A DNA stretch of 64,000 nt from an uncultured Sphingorhabdus sp. (GTDB lineage Bacteria > Pseudomonadota > Alphaproteobacteria > Sphingomonadales > Sphingomonadaceae), in contig CANMXN010000001.1 in the NCBI GenBank assembly GCA_947501885.1, positions 1,860,001 to 1,924,000 on the forward strand. Direction: 5' to 3'. The position numbers and the translations under genes are program-made. Of this stretch, positions 1 to 7,955 are shown piece by piece. Under the pieces are notes generated by a model, which saw only the letters and a list, made by a program, of their open reading frames with translations, searched no databases and was not told the origin of the DNA. How positions within the stretch are numbered: position 1 is the first letter of the stretch; each line of letters opens with the position of its first letter.

Positions 1-9
1 GAAGAAGAT

Positions 10-543
10 ATGGACGCACAAGTTGATGAAACGCTTAAAAATATTGATAGCATTGCGGACCGTCATAATCTTAGCGGACAAGACAAGGTCGAACTCACAA
101 CATTATTGATGGCCTATCAACAAGCAGAGACACCGCAAGAAAAAGCGGAAGTTCTAACGAAGATTGCAGAAAAAAGCCCTGAAGTTGGTCGTGAAATAGC
201 ACAAGACGCTGCATCAAAAAGCGAAATCCGCAAACAAAGTGAATTGACTAATGATGAGGAGCAAGATTCCATTTCGGTTAGAAAAGAAAATCCCTCAGAA
301 GTTAAACAAGAACAACAGCAATTCGCTGAGCAAAACGGATATTCAAGTATTGAAGCCGCTAATCTTGCTGAAAAAGCTGTTGCCATAACCTCTAATAAAT
401 CCGTCGGAGATAATCCTTTTGCAAATATATCGAATGTAAGTTCTGAATTTAACTCAAATGCATCTGGTATAGAGGTTGCTGAAATTGCGCCTCAAAATAT
501 AGCTGATGCACAAATTAACGCGCCCATCTTATCGAATGGATAA
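10..543 (+). CDS. Hypothetical acidic protein, possibly 5'-truncated by window edge
   Basis: I do not recognise this 177-residue protein. It is rich in Glu, Gln, Asn, Ala and Ser. It has a predicted helical N-terminal half (about residues 1-90) and a low-complexity tail, with no signal peptide or membrane segment. The frame is open back to base 1, so the true start may lie outside the window; the ATG at 10 is only the first one visible. Its 3' end overlaps the stop of the convergent lipoprotein gene by 15 bp. No function is proposed. Confidence 0.55.
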   Translation: MDAQVDETLKNIDSIADRHNLSGQDKVELTTLLMAYQQAETPQEKAEVLTKIAEKSPEVGREIAQDAASKSEIRKQSELTNDEEQDSISVRKENPSEVKQEQQQFAEQNGYSSIEAANLAEKAVAITSNKSVGDNPFANISNVSSEFNSNASGIEVAEIAPQNIADAQINAPILSNG

Positions 544-1059
544 AGTTGCAACTCGTTGTGGAAAGGCCTCCTTATAAGCTGCAAGCCCTGCGTTGCGCAT
601 ATCTTCTCTAACTTTATCGGCGTGGTTAAGTCCCCAATGGCTGTCTGTTCTGGGCGTCGACCCTGCATAGACTTGCATAACAGCATCGCCATCTAAATTA
701 TTATGATCGGGTGCTAAAACAAATGCTGTTGGGATACCCATATCAATTAAATCAAGCGCAGCTTTATAGGCTTCTGCTTGTATGGTACGGTTTCCGCCCC
801 ATACAACAATTGCAACTTTATCCTTTGAAGCAAATGCTGCCAATCTTCTTGCGACAGGTATAGTGTCATCTTCTGCACCAATATATTGAATCGACAATTT
901 TGTTGCTTGCATGCTTGGGGCAGAGCCAGTGCTTTCATTGGCCGTCGCTGTATTGGCCTCTGATGCGGCGGAATCTTCGGCAGCACATGCGCTAAGCGGC
1001 GTTGCAACCATGGTTGCACCGATAAATGCGCTTAATGCTTTTTTGGCCCATGATGTCAT
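529..1059 (-). CDS. Putative lipoprotein of unknown function
   Basis: This is a 176-residue protein read from the ATG at 1059. I chose that start because GGGG lies just upstream and because it places a lipoprotein signal peptide at the N-terminus: Lys6-Lys7, a hydrophobic stretch, then LSAC with the lipidated Cys at residue 25. A longer reading from 1098 would bury the signal. After the Cys comes a Ser/Thr/Ala/Glu-rich linker (about residues 26-50), then a compact globular domain of about 120 residues that I cannot assign. It is probably anchored in the outer membrane facing the periplasm. Its 3' end overlaps the convergent upstream gene. Confidence 0.65.
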   Translation of the reverse strand: MTSWAKKALSAFIGATMVATPLSACAAEDSAASEANTATANESTGSAPSMQATKLSIQYIGAEDDTIPVARRLAAFASKDKVAIVVWGGNRTIQAEAYKAALDLIDMGIPTAFVLAPDHNNLDGDAVMQVYAGSTPRTDSHWGLNHADKVREDMRNAGLAAYKEAFPQRVATLSIR

Positions 1060-1099
1060 AATTCTACCCCTTAAAACTTTGTATCTTTGCGCCGACAAT

Positions 1100-1278
1100 A
1101 ACGACCCTTTTTGTCACGGTCAATATCGCGTTGCTTATTTCTCGTCTTGGCTGATCATTATCAGCACTGCGCATATGCATTAACATACTATTTTCATGCC
1201 ATAAATTCAAGTTTTATCGCCCTATCCCAATGGCACCAACATTTTGTCCGTTCATACGACTTGACAAAAAGGGTCGTT
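1100..1278. repeat. 17-bp inverted repeat pair flanking a 145-bp gene-free segment
   Basis: The 17 bases at 1100-1116 (AACGACCCTTTTTGTCA) recur as an exact inverted copy at 1262-1278. The 145 bp between them (1117-1261) lie between the divergent lipoprotein gene and the serine recombinase gene and hold no convincing gene. Inverted copies beside a serine recombinase could be crossover sites of an invertible segment, resolvase binding sites, or ends of a small decayed element. The arms themselves are not palindromic, unlike classical hix sites. Confidence 0.6.
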
Positions 1279-1335
1279 TTTGACAATTGGCACTTGTTTC
1301 ATGTCCCCTAACAGAGAGCCTGCGCAGCCATTGCT

Positions 1336-1899
1336 ATGCATAAAAATAAGCGCATCGGATATGCTCGCGTCAGCACAGATGATCAAAACCTAGACTTACA
1401 AATTAACGCGCTTAAAGAAGCGCGCTGCGATCATATATTCACCGATCATGGCATATCAGCGATTGCCAAAAAGCGTGATGGCTTCGATGCGGCCATCGGA
1501 TCGCTTAAATCGGGTGATATATTCACCATCTGGAAGATGGATAGAGCATTTCGTTCTCTACGTCATGCTTTGGATATATTTGATTATTTTGAGAATGAGA
1601 ACATAGAGTTTCATGTGCTAACCGAGGGCATTGATACCACAACGCCGATGGGCAAATGCTTCTTTCAAATCCGTAACTCTTTTGCAGAATTAGAACGTAA
1701 TCTTATATCGGAACGCACCAAGGCTGGATTGGCGGCGGCGCGTTTGCGCGGTAAACGCCTTGGACGCCCTCCAAGTCTGTCTACGCAGCAGATAGTGGAG
1801 ATTAAAGCGCGGTGCTTGGCTGGTGAAAGCATGGCTATGATTGCCGATATATGCAGGTTAAGTACACGCACATTATACCGCGCGATAAGCAAGTCATAA
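1336..1899 (+). CDS. Serine recombinase, resolvase/invertase family
   Basis: At 187 residues it has the usual size of small serine recombinases (Tn3 resolvase, Hin/Gin). The N-terminal catalytic domain starts with IGYARVSTDDQNLDLQ, where the Ser of RVS is the nucleophile that attacks DNA. The conserved block around residues 118-140 (FAELERNLISERTKAGL) is present. The C-terminal 45 residues form the DNA-binding HTH after the GRPP linker. The protein should cut and rejoin DNA at paired sites, giving inversion or resolution. It lies just right of a 17-bp inverted repeat, which may be its target. Its end is 9 bp from the convergent gene at 1909. Confidence 0.9.
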   Translation: MHKNKRIGYARVSTDDQNLDLQINALKEARCDHIFTDHGISAIAKKRDGFDAAIGSLKSGDIFTIWKMDRAFRSLRHALDIFDYFENENIEFHVLTEGIDTTTPMGKCFFQIRNSFAELERNLISERTKAGLAAARLRGKRLGRPPSLSTQQIVEIKARCLAGESMAMIADICRLSTRTLYRAISKS

Positions 1900-1908
1900 T
1901 GTAGTGCT

Positions 1909-2205
1909 TTAAAACAAATCATATTGCCTAATTTTTTCGCTATATTTTTGCCATTCTGGCTTCTTAGCTTCCTTATCGAGCCATGTCATAACGAACGCTA
2001 TCGCATCACCGCCTTGCGCCTCTATATGGCCAGACTGATGATAATGGGATAGATAGCCTGTTTCTGTAATGGGCAATGGCGCAGCCTTTGGCGATATGGA
2101 CTTAATCTCTAGCCAAGCAATCATACCAAACTCTAATGGTTTATAGGTCACTTCTATCTCTATGTTCTGCCATGTAAGCTTATGGGTTTGCATTGTCTTA
2201 TCCAT
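1909..2205 (-). CDS. Conserved hypothetical protein of mobile elements
   Basis: A 98-residue protein read from the ATG at 2205 (MDKTMQTHKLTW). This start sits one base after the ardA stop (TGA-T-ATG), which points to translational coupling; a start at 2238 would overlap ardA by 32 bp. I recall similar small proteins next to antirestriction genes on alphaproteobacterial plasmids and islands. They share the MQTHKLTW start, the ISPxxAPLPxTETGYxSH core and a C-terminal WLD...W motif. No biochemical role is known to me. Being cotranscribed with ardA suggests it acts early after DNA transfer. Confidence 0.7.
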   Translation of the reverse strand: MDKTMQTHKLTWQNIEIEVTYKPLEFGMIAWLEIKSISPKAAPLPITETGYLSHYHQSGHIEAQGGDAIAFVMTWLDKEAKKPEWQKYSEKIRQYDLF

Positions 2206-2206
2206 A

Positions 2207-2722
2207 TCAATGCGCCCAAAAGACATGCACTTGGTCATGCCCTGTCTCTATGGTCATCACATCACCCATTGCCATGTCACGCGCCATAGCGTCATAATCT
2301 ATATAATAGGCTAGATTGTCGGGAATATCCTGACCGCTTTGCTCGGTCATCTCACGGGCAAAATCAGATAGGCTTTCATATTCCCCCGCATAATGATCTT
2401 CTATGGCTTTTTGAGCATCATCTAAATTACTATAATAAGATAATAACTCAGCGCCCAATGCCCCATGTTCTGATATAAAAGCCGCTATCTTGGAAACTTC
2501 ATCAAAACCCTCATATTCAGATATGGAATATCCTTCAAAGCCTTCATAGTCATGGATTGCCCATTCCTCTGCGCCTGATATGGGCGAAGCATTGAGCATG
2601 TCTTTTACTTCATCATAGATTGCATAAGCATCTTGGTTCGCATCGATCCACGCCCCATGCAATATCCCATTATTATAAGCTGCTAGGCACGCCACATATA
2701 TTCTGATTTCTCCATTTATCAT
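2207..2722 (-). CDS. ardA: ArdA-family antirestriction protein
   Basis: ArdA proteins mimic bent B-form DNA and block type I restriction enzymes, protecting incoming mobile DNA. This 171-residue protein matches the family in size (about 165-170) and strong acidity. It has the typical opening IRIYVACLAAYNNGILHGAWIDA and the Asp/Glu-rich centre (AIHDYEGFEGYSISEYEGF). The start at 2722 is preferred over the ATG at 2734 because GGAGG lies 5 bases upstream of it. It is followed by the small gene at 1909-2205, one base away. It belongs to the accessory region left of the conjugative element and is probably a remnant of another mobile element. Confidence 0.9.
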   Translation of the reverse strand: MINGEIRIYVACLAAYNNGILHGAWIDANQDAYAIYDEVKDMLNASPISGAEEWAIHDYEGFEGYSISEYEGFDEVSKIAAFISEHGALGAELLSYYSNLDDAQKAIEDHYAGEYESLSDFAREMTEQSGQDIPDNLAYYIDYDAMARDMAMGDVMTIETGHDQVHVFWAH

Positions 2723-3062
2723 TTCTTCCTCCATTGGGTTTGAGTTTCAAACAAGAGCTTTTGCTCTGCTCATGAAACTCTGCCCTTCGGCGAGAATGGG
2801 TGTGCAAACGGCAGTGTAAAAATCGCGTCTCGGGCGGTGCGGGCGCAGGGCATACTGAGTAACAGGATGGCCGAGCCACGGGAGAGCGTCTATTTTTATC
2901 GAAGTGCGCTGAGGGCAAAGCCCTAAGTCTTTAATCTTGCATCAGGGATCAAAGCCGTATGGCCGAAACAATGGCTCGGTTCACGCGAGCCCGTAAAGAT
3001 GCCAAAGAAAATTAGAAAAAATTACTATCTACTCACTATCATCTGGTTTAGGTAGATAAAAC
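2723..3062. other. Gene-free region between ardA and GHKL ATPase, with hairpins
   Basis: These 340 bp hold no gene I can support. The stretch is more GC-rich than its neighbours and contains short inverted repeats: AGGGC-AAA-GCCCT at about 2912-2924 and GGCTCG/CGAGCC at 2974-2992. Read on the minus strand it contains CCATCCTGTT near 2860-2870, which fits the P-type relaxase nick consensus YATCCTGY. AAGTGCGC occurs near 2902, resembling the core of Q-type transfer origins. It must include the divergent promoters of ardA and the ATPase gene, and might be a decayed transfer origin. Confidence 0.35.
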
Positions 3063-5042
3063 ATGGTCAAATTGCATACTGATACTTTGATAAAACCTGA
3101 TATGAAGGCGGTGCTAGAACGCACACATATTAGTGCCGATTTATATGGCTTCTTACTACCAATCTTAGAGGCTGTCTCAAATGCAATGCATGGCATTGAG
3201 GCACGCTTTAAAAGCGACGCTGAAACAAATGGAGAAGTTGAAATCTCCATTACTAATCTGAACGATCCAAAGAATCTTTTGATTGGAATTACTGATAACG
3301 GAATTGGTTTGAATGACGAGAATTACAATTCATTTAAAACACCTTTTTCTGGCTTGAAGTTGAAACAAAAAGGGCGTGGTTTCGGACGTTTCATAGCTTT
3401 TAAAGTATTTTCAAGAATTCTCTACTCGTCGCGCTATGAGGAAAAAGCTAGCGAAAAGGTTAGAACATTTCGCTTCGACATCACCAAACAGAATGAACTG
3501 ATCTATCATGATGGTGATCCTGACTTCAAACATAACGGATTGAGAGTTGAGTACGATTCCCCCCTTGAGAATTGGAGCAATGAAATTGGTGGTTTAACTA
3601 AGGAAGATGTGTCTGATGCAATAGGCAGTCATTTTTTACCTTTCTTCCTGTATAAATGGCTACCAAAAATTACGATTAAATATGATAACGATGCCCCAGA
3701 GGATATCACTAGCCACTTTAGAGATATTTTCGTTGAGTCTGAATCAGGTACGATTACTTGTCAGATTGAGGGTAAGGAAGAGCAGATTGAATATTCGCTC
3801 ACAAAAATTCCAAAAACGAGATCATTCAAAAACCACTGCCTATTATTCGCAGCAGCAGATCGAATCGTAGGTAAACCCCGCGACCTGACCAATATCCTCG
3901 GCCAACCTCACTTTACTGACGCAAACGACAAAAATTATATTGTCATAGCTGTTGTACGAAGCGCCGCATTTGAAAGTCGTCTGAATGATGCTCGAACGGG
4001 CATAACTCTGAGTCCGAAGGTGATCGAGGAGATCGTCGGCGCCGTGAGCAATGTAATTCAAAAGGGCGAAAAGACTCAGGTCGATAAAATCAAGAAAACA
4101 CAAGCAAGGCGGCTGGACGAAGCCCTGAGAGAAAACCCGATTTTACGCATAGGTCTGAAAGGGCAATCAATTTCAGACTACGTGTCAGGAAAACCCAATA
4201 ATTGGACTAATCAGCAATTCGTTTCTGATCTAGCGATTCATAGATATCGGGCCTCACGAGATCTTAGCAAAGAAATTGCATCTGCGGCACAAAGCTCAGA
4301 TGAGTATACTGAGAATATTCGCGATATTGTTAAAAAGATTGATGACAACAACAAGGAGGCGCTCGCCGAATACGTCGTTCATCGCAAGAAGGTTATCGAG
4401 CTAGTTGAGGCCGCAAGGAGGTACGGGGATGATGGAAAACACGCACCTGAGGACGTGATCCATGATCTCGTTTTCAAACGTTTCTCCGATAGCGTAAAAA
4501 CTGATTACTTCGAACATAACCTCTGGTTGATTGATGATGCACTGGCATTTTTGCCTTATGTGTCTAGCGACCGAACAATGCATGGAGGAAGGAGAAAGAA
4601 GGGCAACAAGGTCGCTGATCTAGCATTCTTTGATGAAAGCCTTGTTCTTGGTGATAACGATGGTACGACCATAACTATTATTGAGTTTAAGAGGCCAAGC
4701 CGAGACGATTATAGATTCGGTAACGATAAGAGTGACCCAGTGTTGCAGGTTATTAACACCCTTGAGCAAGCAACTCAATCCGGCGGAATTTCGAAGACCG
4801 ATGGTACCCACTTTGCTTTTGATGGCGTGGTGAGAAGGTTTGCCTATATCATCGCAGATATTACACCAACTTTAAAAACTGTCTTAAGAACGCATGATTT
4901 CAAAAACGATTGGAATCCCAAAATATTTTGCCGCTATCGCGATAATGAAGAAATATTCATACAAGCTATGGGCTATGACACTCTCGTAGAGAACGCAAAG
5001 AAGCGCAATCAAGCATTTTTCAGCGTTCTATTTGATGAGTGA
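3063..5042 (+). CDS. GHKL ATPase fused to a PD-(D/E)xK-like nuclease domain
   Basis: A 659-residue protein. The N-terminus is a GHKL (Hsp90/MutL/MORC-type) ATPase: N-box Glu36...Asn40 in LEAVSNAMHG, G1 box DNGIG at about 78-82, and a glycine-rich lid GRGFGRF at about 104-110. A middle region (about 330-480) is helical. The C-terminal domain has an Asp in KVADLAFFDE (about 515) and IIEFKRP (about 540), matching the D...ExK core of restriction-type nucleases. This suggests ATP-driven dimer clamping that controls DNA cleavage. It stands alone between ardA and recombinase genes, which fits anti-phage or anti-plasmid cargo. I cannot match it with certainty to a named defence family. Confidence 0.75.
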   Translation: MVKLHTDTLIKPDMKAVLERTHISADLYGFLLPILEAVSNAMHGIEARFKSDAETNGEVEISITNLNDPKNLLIGITDNGIGLNDENYNSFKTPFSGLKLKQKGRGFGRFIAFKVFSRILYSSRYEEKASEKVRTFRFDITKQNELIYHDGDPDFKHNGLRVEYDSPLENWSNEIGGLTKEDVSDAIGSHFLPFFLYKWLPKITIKYDNDAPEDITSHFRDIFVESESGTITCQIEGKEEQIEYSLTKIPKTRSFKNHCLLFAAADRIVGKPRDLTNILGQPHFTDANDKNYIVIAVVRSAAFESRLNDARTGITLSPKVIEEIVGAVSNVIQKGEKTQVDKIKKTQARRLDEALRENPILRIGLKGQSISDYVSGKPNNWTNQQFVSDLAIHRYRASRDLSKEIASAAQSSDEYTENIRDIVKKIDDNNKEALAEYVVHRKKVIELVEAARRYGDDGKHAPEDVIHDLVFKRFSDSVKTDYFEHNLWLIDDALAFLPYVSSDRTMHGGRRKKGNKVADLAFFDESLVLGDNDGTTITIIEFKRPSRDDYRFGNDKSDPVLQVINTLEQATQSGGISKTDGTHFAFDGVVRRFAYIIADITPTLKTVLRTHDFKNDWNPKIFCRYRDNEEIFIQAMGYDTLVENAKKRNQAFFSVLFDE

Positions 5043-5370
5043 ACTCTTATCATAGACGTGTGTCAGAAATAATCGAGCTAGTTTTAACCAATGTGGTATC
5101 AAGGTCGTTTTCAGCAATGTTCAGAGTGTTTCCATATATTTAGTGTATTGTTGATCCTTACTCAATTATCTGCCCTTTGAAAGCCTGCGCACGTGCGCCT
5201 TATCGAAGGTTGGTTCTAGCCAATATCATCCCTTAAAACATCAAGCCTAAAGGCTTCTCCACTTATCTTCGACGTTTCGATCCAAGGTGAATGATGTCAG
5301 GTCGATCTTGTCTGTCTCTGTCCCTATCGAAGGCCGCAATGGTGCGGGCTTCCAAAAAAGGGAGAATGAC
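5043..5370. other. Gene-free spacer
   Basis: This is an AT-rich stretch of 328 bp after the ATPase gene. A frame opening at 5287 runs into the small gene starting at 5371, but its first 28 codons look unlike protein and have no ribosome binding site. I see no repeat, terminator hairpin or RNA gene here. The promoter of the 55-aa gene probably lies in it. Confidence 0.4.
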
Positions 5371-5538
5371 ATGAAACATCAATTTAACATGGCCGCACTA
5401 GCCAAATTATCAGAACAAGAATTATGTACTCTAAAAGCTAATCTCAAAGCACAGTTTCATTCAGCGAGTTCTTCCGCCGAGAAAACAGTGATCCTATCAA
5501 ATATTAGAATGATCGATATGAGTTTGGCTCATAAATAA
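5371..5538 (+). CDS. Small hypothetical protein (55 aa)
   Basis: It is read from the ATG at 5371, preceded by GGGAG about 6 bases upstream; an in-frame ATG at 5287 has no such signal. The 55 residues (MKHQFNMAALAKLSEQEL...) look like two amphipathic helices with a repeated Leu/Ala pattern, and no cysteine-based or membrane motif. I do not know its function. It is on the same strand as the two genes that lead to the large serine recombinase. Confidence 0.5.
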   Translation: MKHQFNMAALAKLSEQELCTLKANLKAQFHSASSSAEKTVILSNIRMIDMSLAHK

Positions 5539-5904
5539 AAGTAAAAAGACAGCTAAAATCTGTTTCATAGTAAAATTAAGAAAGTGTTAACTTTGAGATG
5601 ATGTAATGAAGTTATACATGATTTGTGATCATTTGACGCTCGTGTGAGGCATAGCGGTTAAGTAACATAGATTACACAAATGATCAGTGGGGGCAGATTG
5701 GACCTGACTATTTTGGACATAAGAGTTTCAGGCCATCTCAAACAAGCTAACATTATTAGAGCATTTCAGAATTGCGCATTGCATAGATTAGTAATGCATA
5801 GATAGGGCACATATGTTTCCTATCCATAACCTCCATTTTCAAACATATCTTTGGTAACCATGCCTCAAATATATCTGCCTTTGCAGATTGAAAGGAGCAT
5901 GCAA
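5539..5904. other. Gene-free spacer with short repeats
   Basis: 366 bp, AT-rich, with no supported gene. Near 5775-5805 the segment GCATAGATTAGTAATGCATAG repeats GCATAGAT-type words closely. I see no clear terminator. It probably holds the promoter for the 5905-7744 gene pair. Confidence 0.35.
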
Positions 5905-6177
5905 ATGGATGGTGATGATTTTAATAAAGCGGCTAAGAATGGAGCGCAGCCATGCGCTTCTGACTATATGGATATGCTGGATGATGATTTATCTGAAGAA
6001 CAGAAATTAGAACTATTGGAAACACTCTTTAATATCATGAAGTCTTTCGTCATGATGGGTTATGGCATGGAAGCTGTGGATAGATTGGTTCAAGAGTTTC
6101 AAAAATGTAATGAAGATAATCTGCATCTGATAGATTCGGATAATAAAACCGCTCATAAGGAGTATGACCATGAATAA
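5905..6177 (+). CDS. Small hypothetical protein upstream of large serine recombinase
   Basis: A 90-residue acidic helical protein, read from the ATG at 5905 because AAGGAG ends 7 bases before it; the ATG at 5899 is only one base from that signal. The sequence (MDGDDFNKAAKNG...) has an acidic DDDLSEEQK stretch, then a hydrophobic helix rich in Met (about residues 43-58). No family is recognised. Its last codons overlap the start of the large serine recombinase, so the two are translationally coupled. It may assist the recombinase, for example as a directionality factor, but that is inference from position only. Confidence 0.55.
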   Translation: MDGDDFNKAAKNGAQPCASDYMDMLDDDLSEEQKLELLETLFNIMKSFVMMGYGMEAVDRLVQEFQKCNEDNLHLIDSDNKTAHKEYDHE

Positions 6178-7744
6178 AGTTCAATATGCGCTCATTTATT
6201 GCCGCGTGTCATCAAAACGCCAGACTATTGATGGTAGTGGTTTAGATTCACAAGAGCATCGCTGTCGCCAATATGCGCTAGGTAAAGGCTATGAAGTCTT
6301 AGAAGTATTTCCTGATGATGTGTCGGGCGGCGGTGACTTTATGAAGCGTCCTGGCATGGTAAAGCTTTTAAATTTCTTATCGCAGCATCCTGATGAGAAT
6401 ATGGTTGTTATATTTGATGATCTGAAACGCTTTGCTCGTGACACCATTTTTCACTTCAAACTTAAGAAGACCTTGGCGCAATATAATGCATTGCCAGAAT
6501 GTCTAAACTTTCGCTTTGAAGATACGCCAGAGGGTGAATTTGTTGAAACCGTTTTTGCAGCACAAGGTCAATTGGAGCGATTGCAAAATAGACGCCAAAC
6601 CGTTCAAAAGATGAAAGCCAGATTGGAACAAGGCTATTGGGTATTTCATGCCCCTGTTGGTTATGCTTACAAGAAAACCGCCGAGCACGGTAAATTACTG
6701 GTGCGCAATGAACCGCTAGCAACTATCGTGCAAGAAGCCCTTGAAGGTTATGCTGCTGGTCGCCTTCAAACTCAGGCCGATGTGAAGCGTTTTTTAGAAG
6801 GTTATCCTAACTATCCTAGGGACAGATATGGTGAAGTACGCTATCAACGTGTGACCGATGTTCTTACCAGACTTGTTTATACAGGCCGCATTCAAAATGA
6901 AGAATGGGATATATCCATGCGTAAAGGCAAGCATGAAGGGCTTATCTCTTATGAGACATATCTCAAGATACAAGAGCGGCTTGCTGGCAAGCCATTGGTG
7001 AAAACACGCCCTGATGTAAAGGAAGACTTTCCTTTACGCGGTTTTGTAATGTGCGGTGACTGCGATCGGCCTTTAACGGCCTGCTGGTCGAGAGGTGGAA
7101 GCGGCAATAGACACGCTTATTATCTATGCCAATATAAGCATTGTGAAAGCAGAGGTAAGTCCATCCGCCGTGATGTGATGGAGCAAGAGTTTGAAGCCAT
7201 TCTTGCCTCATTAGAGCCAACAACGCAGCTTTTTGGCGTGGCGTCCAAGATGTTTAAAGACCTGTGGGACTATCAAGGTAAGCAATCGTTACAAATGGTG
7301 GAAGCTATGAAGAAGGAACTTCACAAGGTCGAAAAGCAGATTGAGACATTACTTGATCGTATCATCAATGGGGATAGCTCCAATCTAATTACTACTTATG
7401 AAACCCGCCTGACCAAGCTAGAGAATCAAAAGCACATATTGGCTGAAAAATGCGCTAACAAGGGCAATTCTGGCAATAGCTATGAGGAGATGTTCGAACG
7501 CGCTATGACATTTCTTGCAAACCCGCATAGGATATGGGCTAAGGGTACATTTCAAGAGAAGAGAACAGTGCTAAAATTGACCTTTTTGGACAATTTGGCC
7601 TATAGCCGTAAAACAGGGTATCGAACGCCCAAAACTACTATACCTTTCAAGGTCTTAGATGATTTTTCTAACCTCAAAAGCAGAATGGTGCACCCAAGAG
7701 GATTCGAACCTCTGGCCTCTGCCTTCGGAGTCAGTAAGTACTGA
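6170..7744 (+). CDS. Large serine recombinase (site-specific integrase type)
   Basis: A 524-residue protein read from the ATG at 6170, which has AAGGAG 7 bases upstream. The N-terminal resolvase domain (about 5-150) has IYCRVSSKRQ with the nucleophile Ser and a SGLDSQEHRCRQYA helix. A recombinase domain follows, then a zinc ribbon CGDCDRP...YLCQYKHC (about 293-325) and a coiled coil (about 376-427). This is the layout of phage and ICE integrases, which join att sites directionally. The final codons (HPRGFEPLASAFG) are the antisense of a tRNA-Arg 3' half, so the natural C-terminus has been altered by the neighbouring element's insertion. Without that insertion the frame would run 16 codons further across the tRNA. 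Confidence 0.88.
   Translation: MNKVQYALIYCRVSSKRQTIDGSGLDSQEHRCRQYALGKGYEVLEVFPDDVSGGGDFMKRPGMVKLLNFLSQHPDENMVVIFDDLKRFARDTIFHFKLKKTLAQYNALPECLNFRFEDTPEGEFVETVFAAQGQLERLQNRRQTVQKMKARLEQGYWVFHAPVGYAYKKTAEHGKLLVRNEPLATIVQEALEGYAAGRLQTQADVKRFLEGYPNYPRDRYGEVRYQRVTDVLTRLVYTGRIQNEEWDISMRKGKHEGLISYETYLKIQERLAGKPLVKTRPDVKEDFPLRGFVMCGDCDRPLTACWSRGGSGNRHAYYLCQYKHCESRGKSIRRDVMEQEFEAILASLEPTTQLFGVASKMFKDLWDYQGKQSLQMVEAMKKELHKVEKQIETLLDRIINGDSSNLITTYETRLTKLENQKHILAEKCANKGNSGNSYEEMFERAMTFLANPHRIWAKGTFQEKRTVLKLTFLDNLAYSRKTGYRTPKTTIPFKVLDDFSNLKSRMVHPRGFEPLASAFGVSKY
7686..7730 (-). pseudogene. 3' half of disrupted tRNA-Arg(CCG), left attachment site
   Basis: On the minus strand this reads anticodon loop CTCCGAA, stem GGCAG, variable loop, T-arm AGAGG-TTCGAAT-CCTCT, acceptor TGGGTGC, discriminator A and CCA. 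The 5' half is missing here. It is found at 46795-46833, beyond the other end of the conjugative element. Joining 7686-7730 to 46802-46833 gives a perfect 77-nt tRNA whose anticodon stem CTGCC/GGCAG and acceptor stem GCACCCA/TGGGTGC pair fully. The fragment therefore marks the left element/chromosome junction. It also overlaps the last codons of the large serine recombinase. Confidence 0.93.
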
Positions 7745-7955
7745 GTCACGGTAAGTCACGCAAAGTCACTAAGTCTCTGATTCAGAAATAATTTCTTTGT
7801 ATTTCCAACTGTCCGAATACTGGGTTTTCACTGTATGGTGTTACCTATGTGTTACCTTTTTGGAATCGGACAGTCGAGTCAGAGCGTGTTATTTGAAAAA
7901 GGTAACACATCTTCCGCAAAGCGTTGATTTATCAGCGAAATTGGAGGAGTGCAAA
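7744..7955 (+). promoter_or_regulatory. Left-end integrase arm-type repeats and integrase leader
   Basis: AGTCAC occurs at 7744, 7754 and 7764, exactly 10 bp apart, just inside the left crossover core; this is the spacing of arm-type sites on one DNA face. Further in, GTGTTACC occurs at 7838 and 7849 and inverted at 7900-7907. Both direct copies lie inside a 9-bp inverted repeat, ACTGTCCGA (7808-7816) / TCGGACAGT (7866-7874). A 21-bp block at 7837-7857 recurs identically at 46667-46687 near the right end, in the same orientation and at nearly the same distance from the core. These are probable integrase/excisionase binding sites and the int promoter region. Confidence 0.6.

Noticed and set aside
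2673-2918. 81-aa minus-strand frame upstream of ardA
   Set aside because: It overlaps the ardA start in another frame and its sequence is Pro/Arg/Ser-rich without pattern; better read as non-coding.
7797-7955. 53-codon N-terminal extension of the integrase
   Set aside because: The extension covers integrase-arm repeats, looks non-coding, and a strong ribosome binding site precedes the ATG at 7956.
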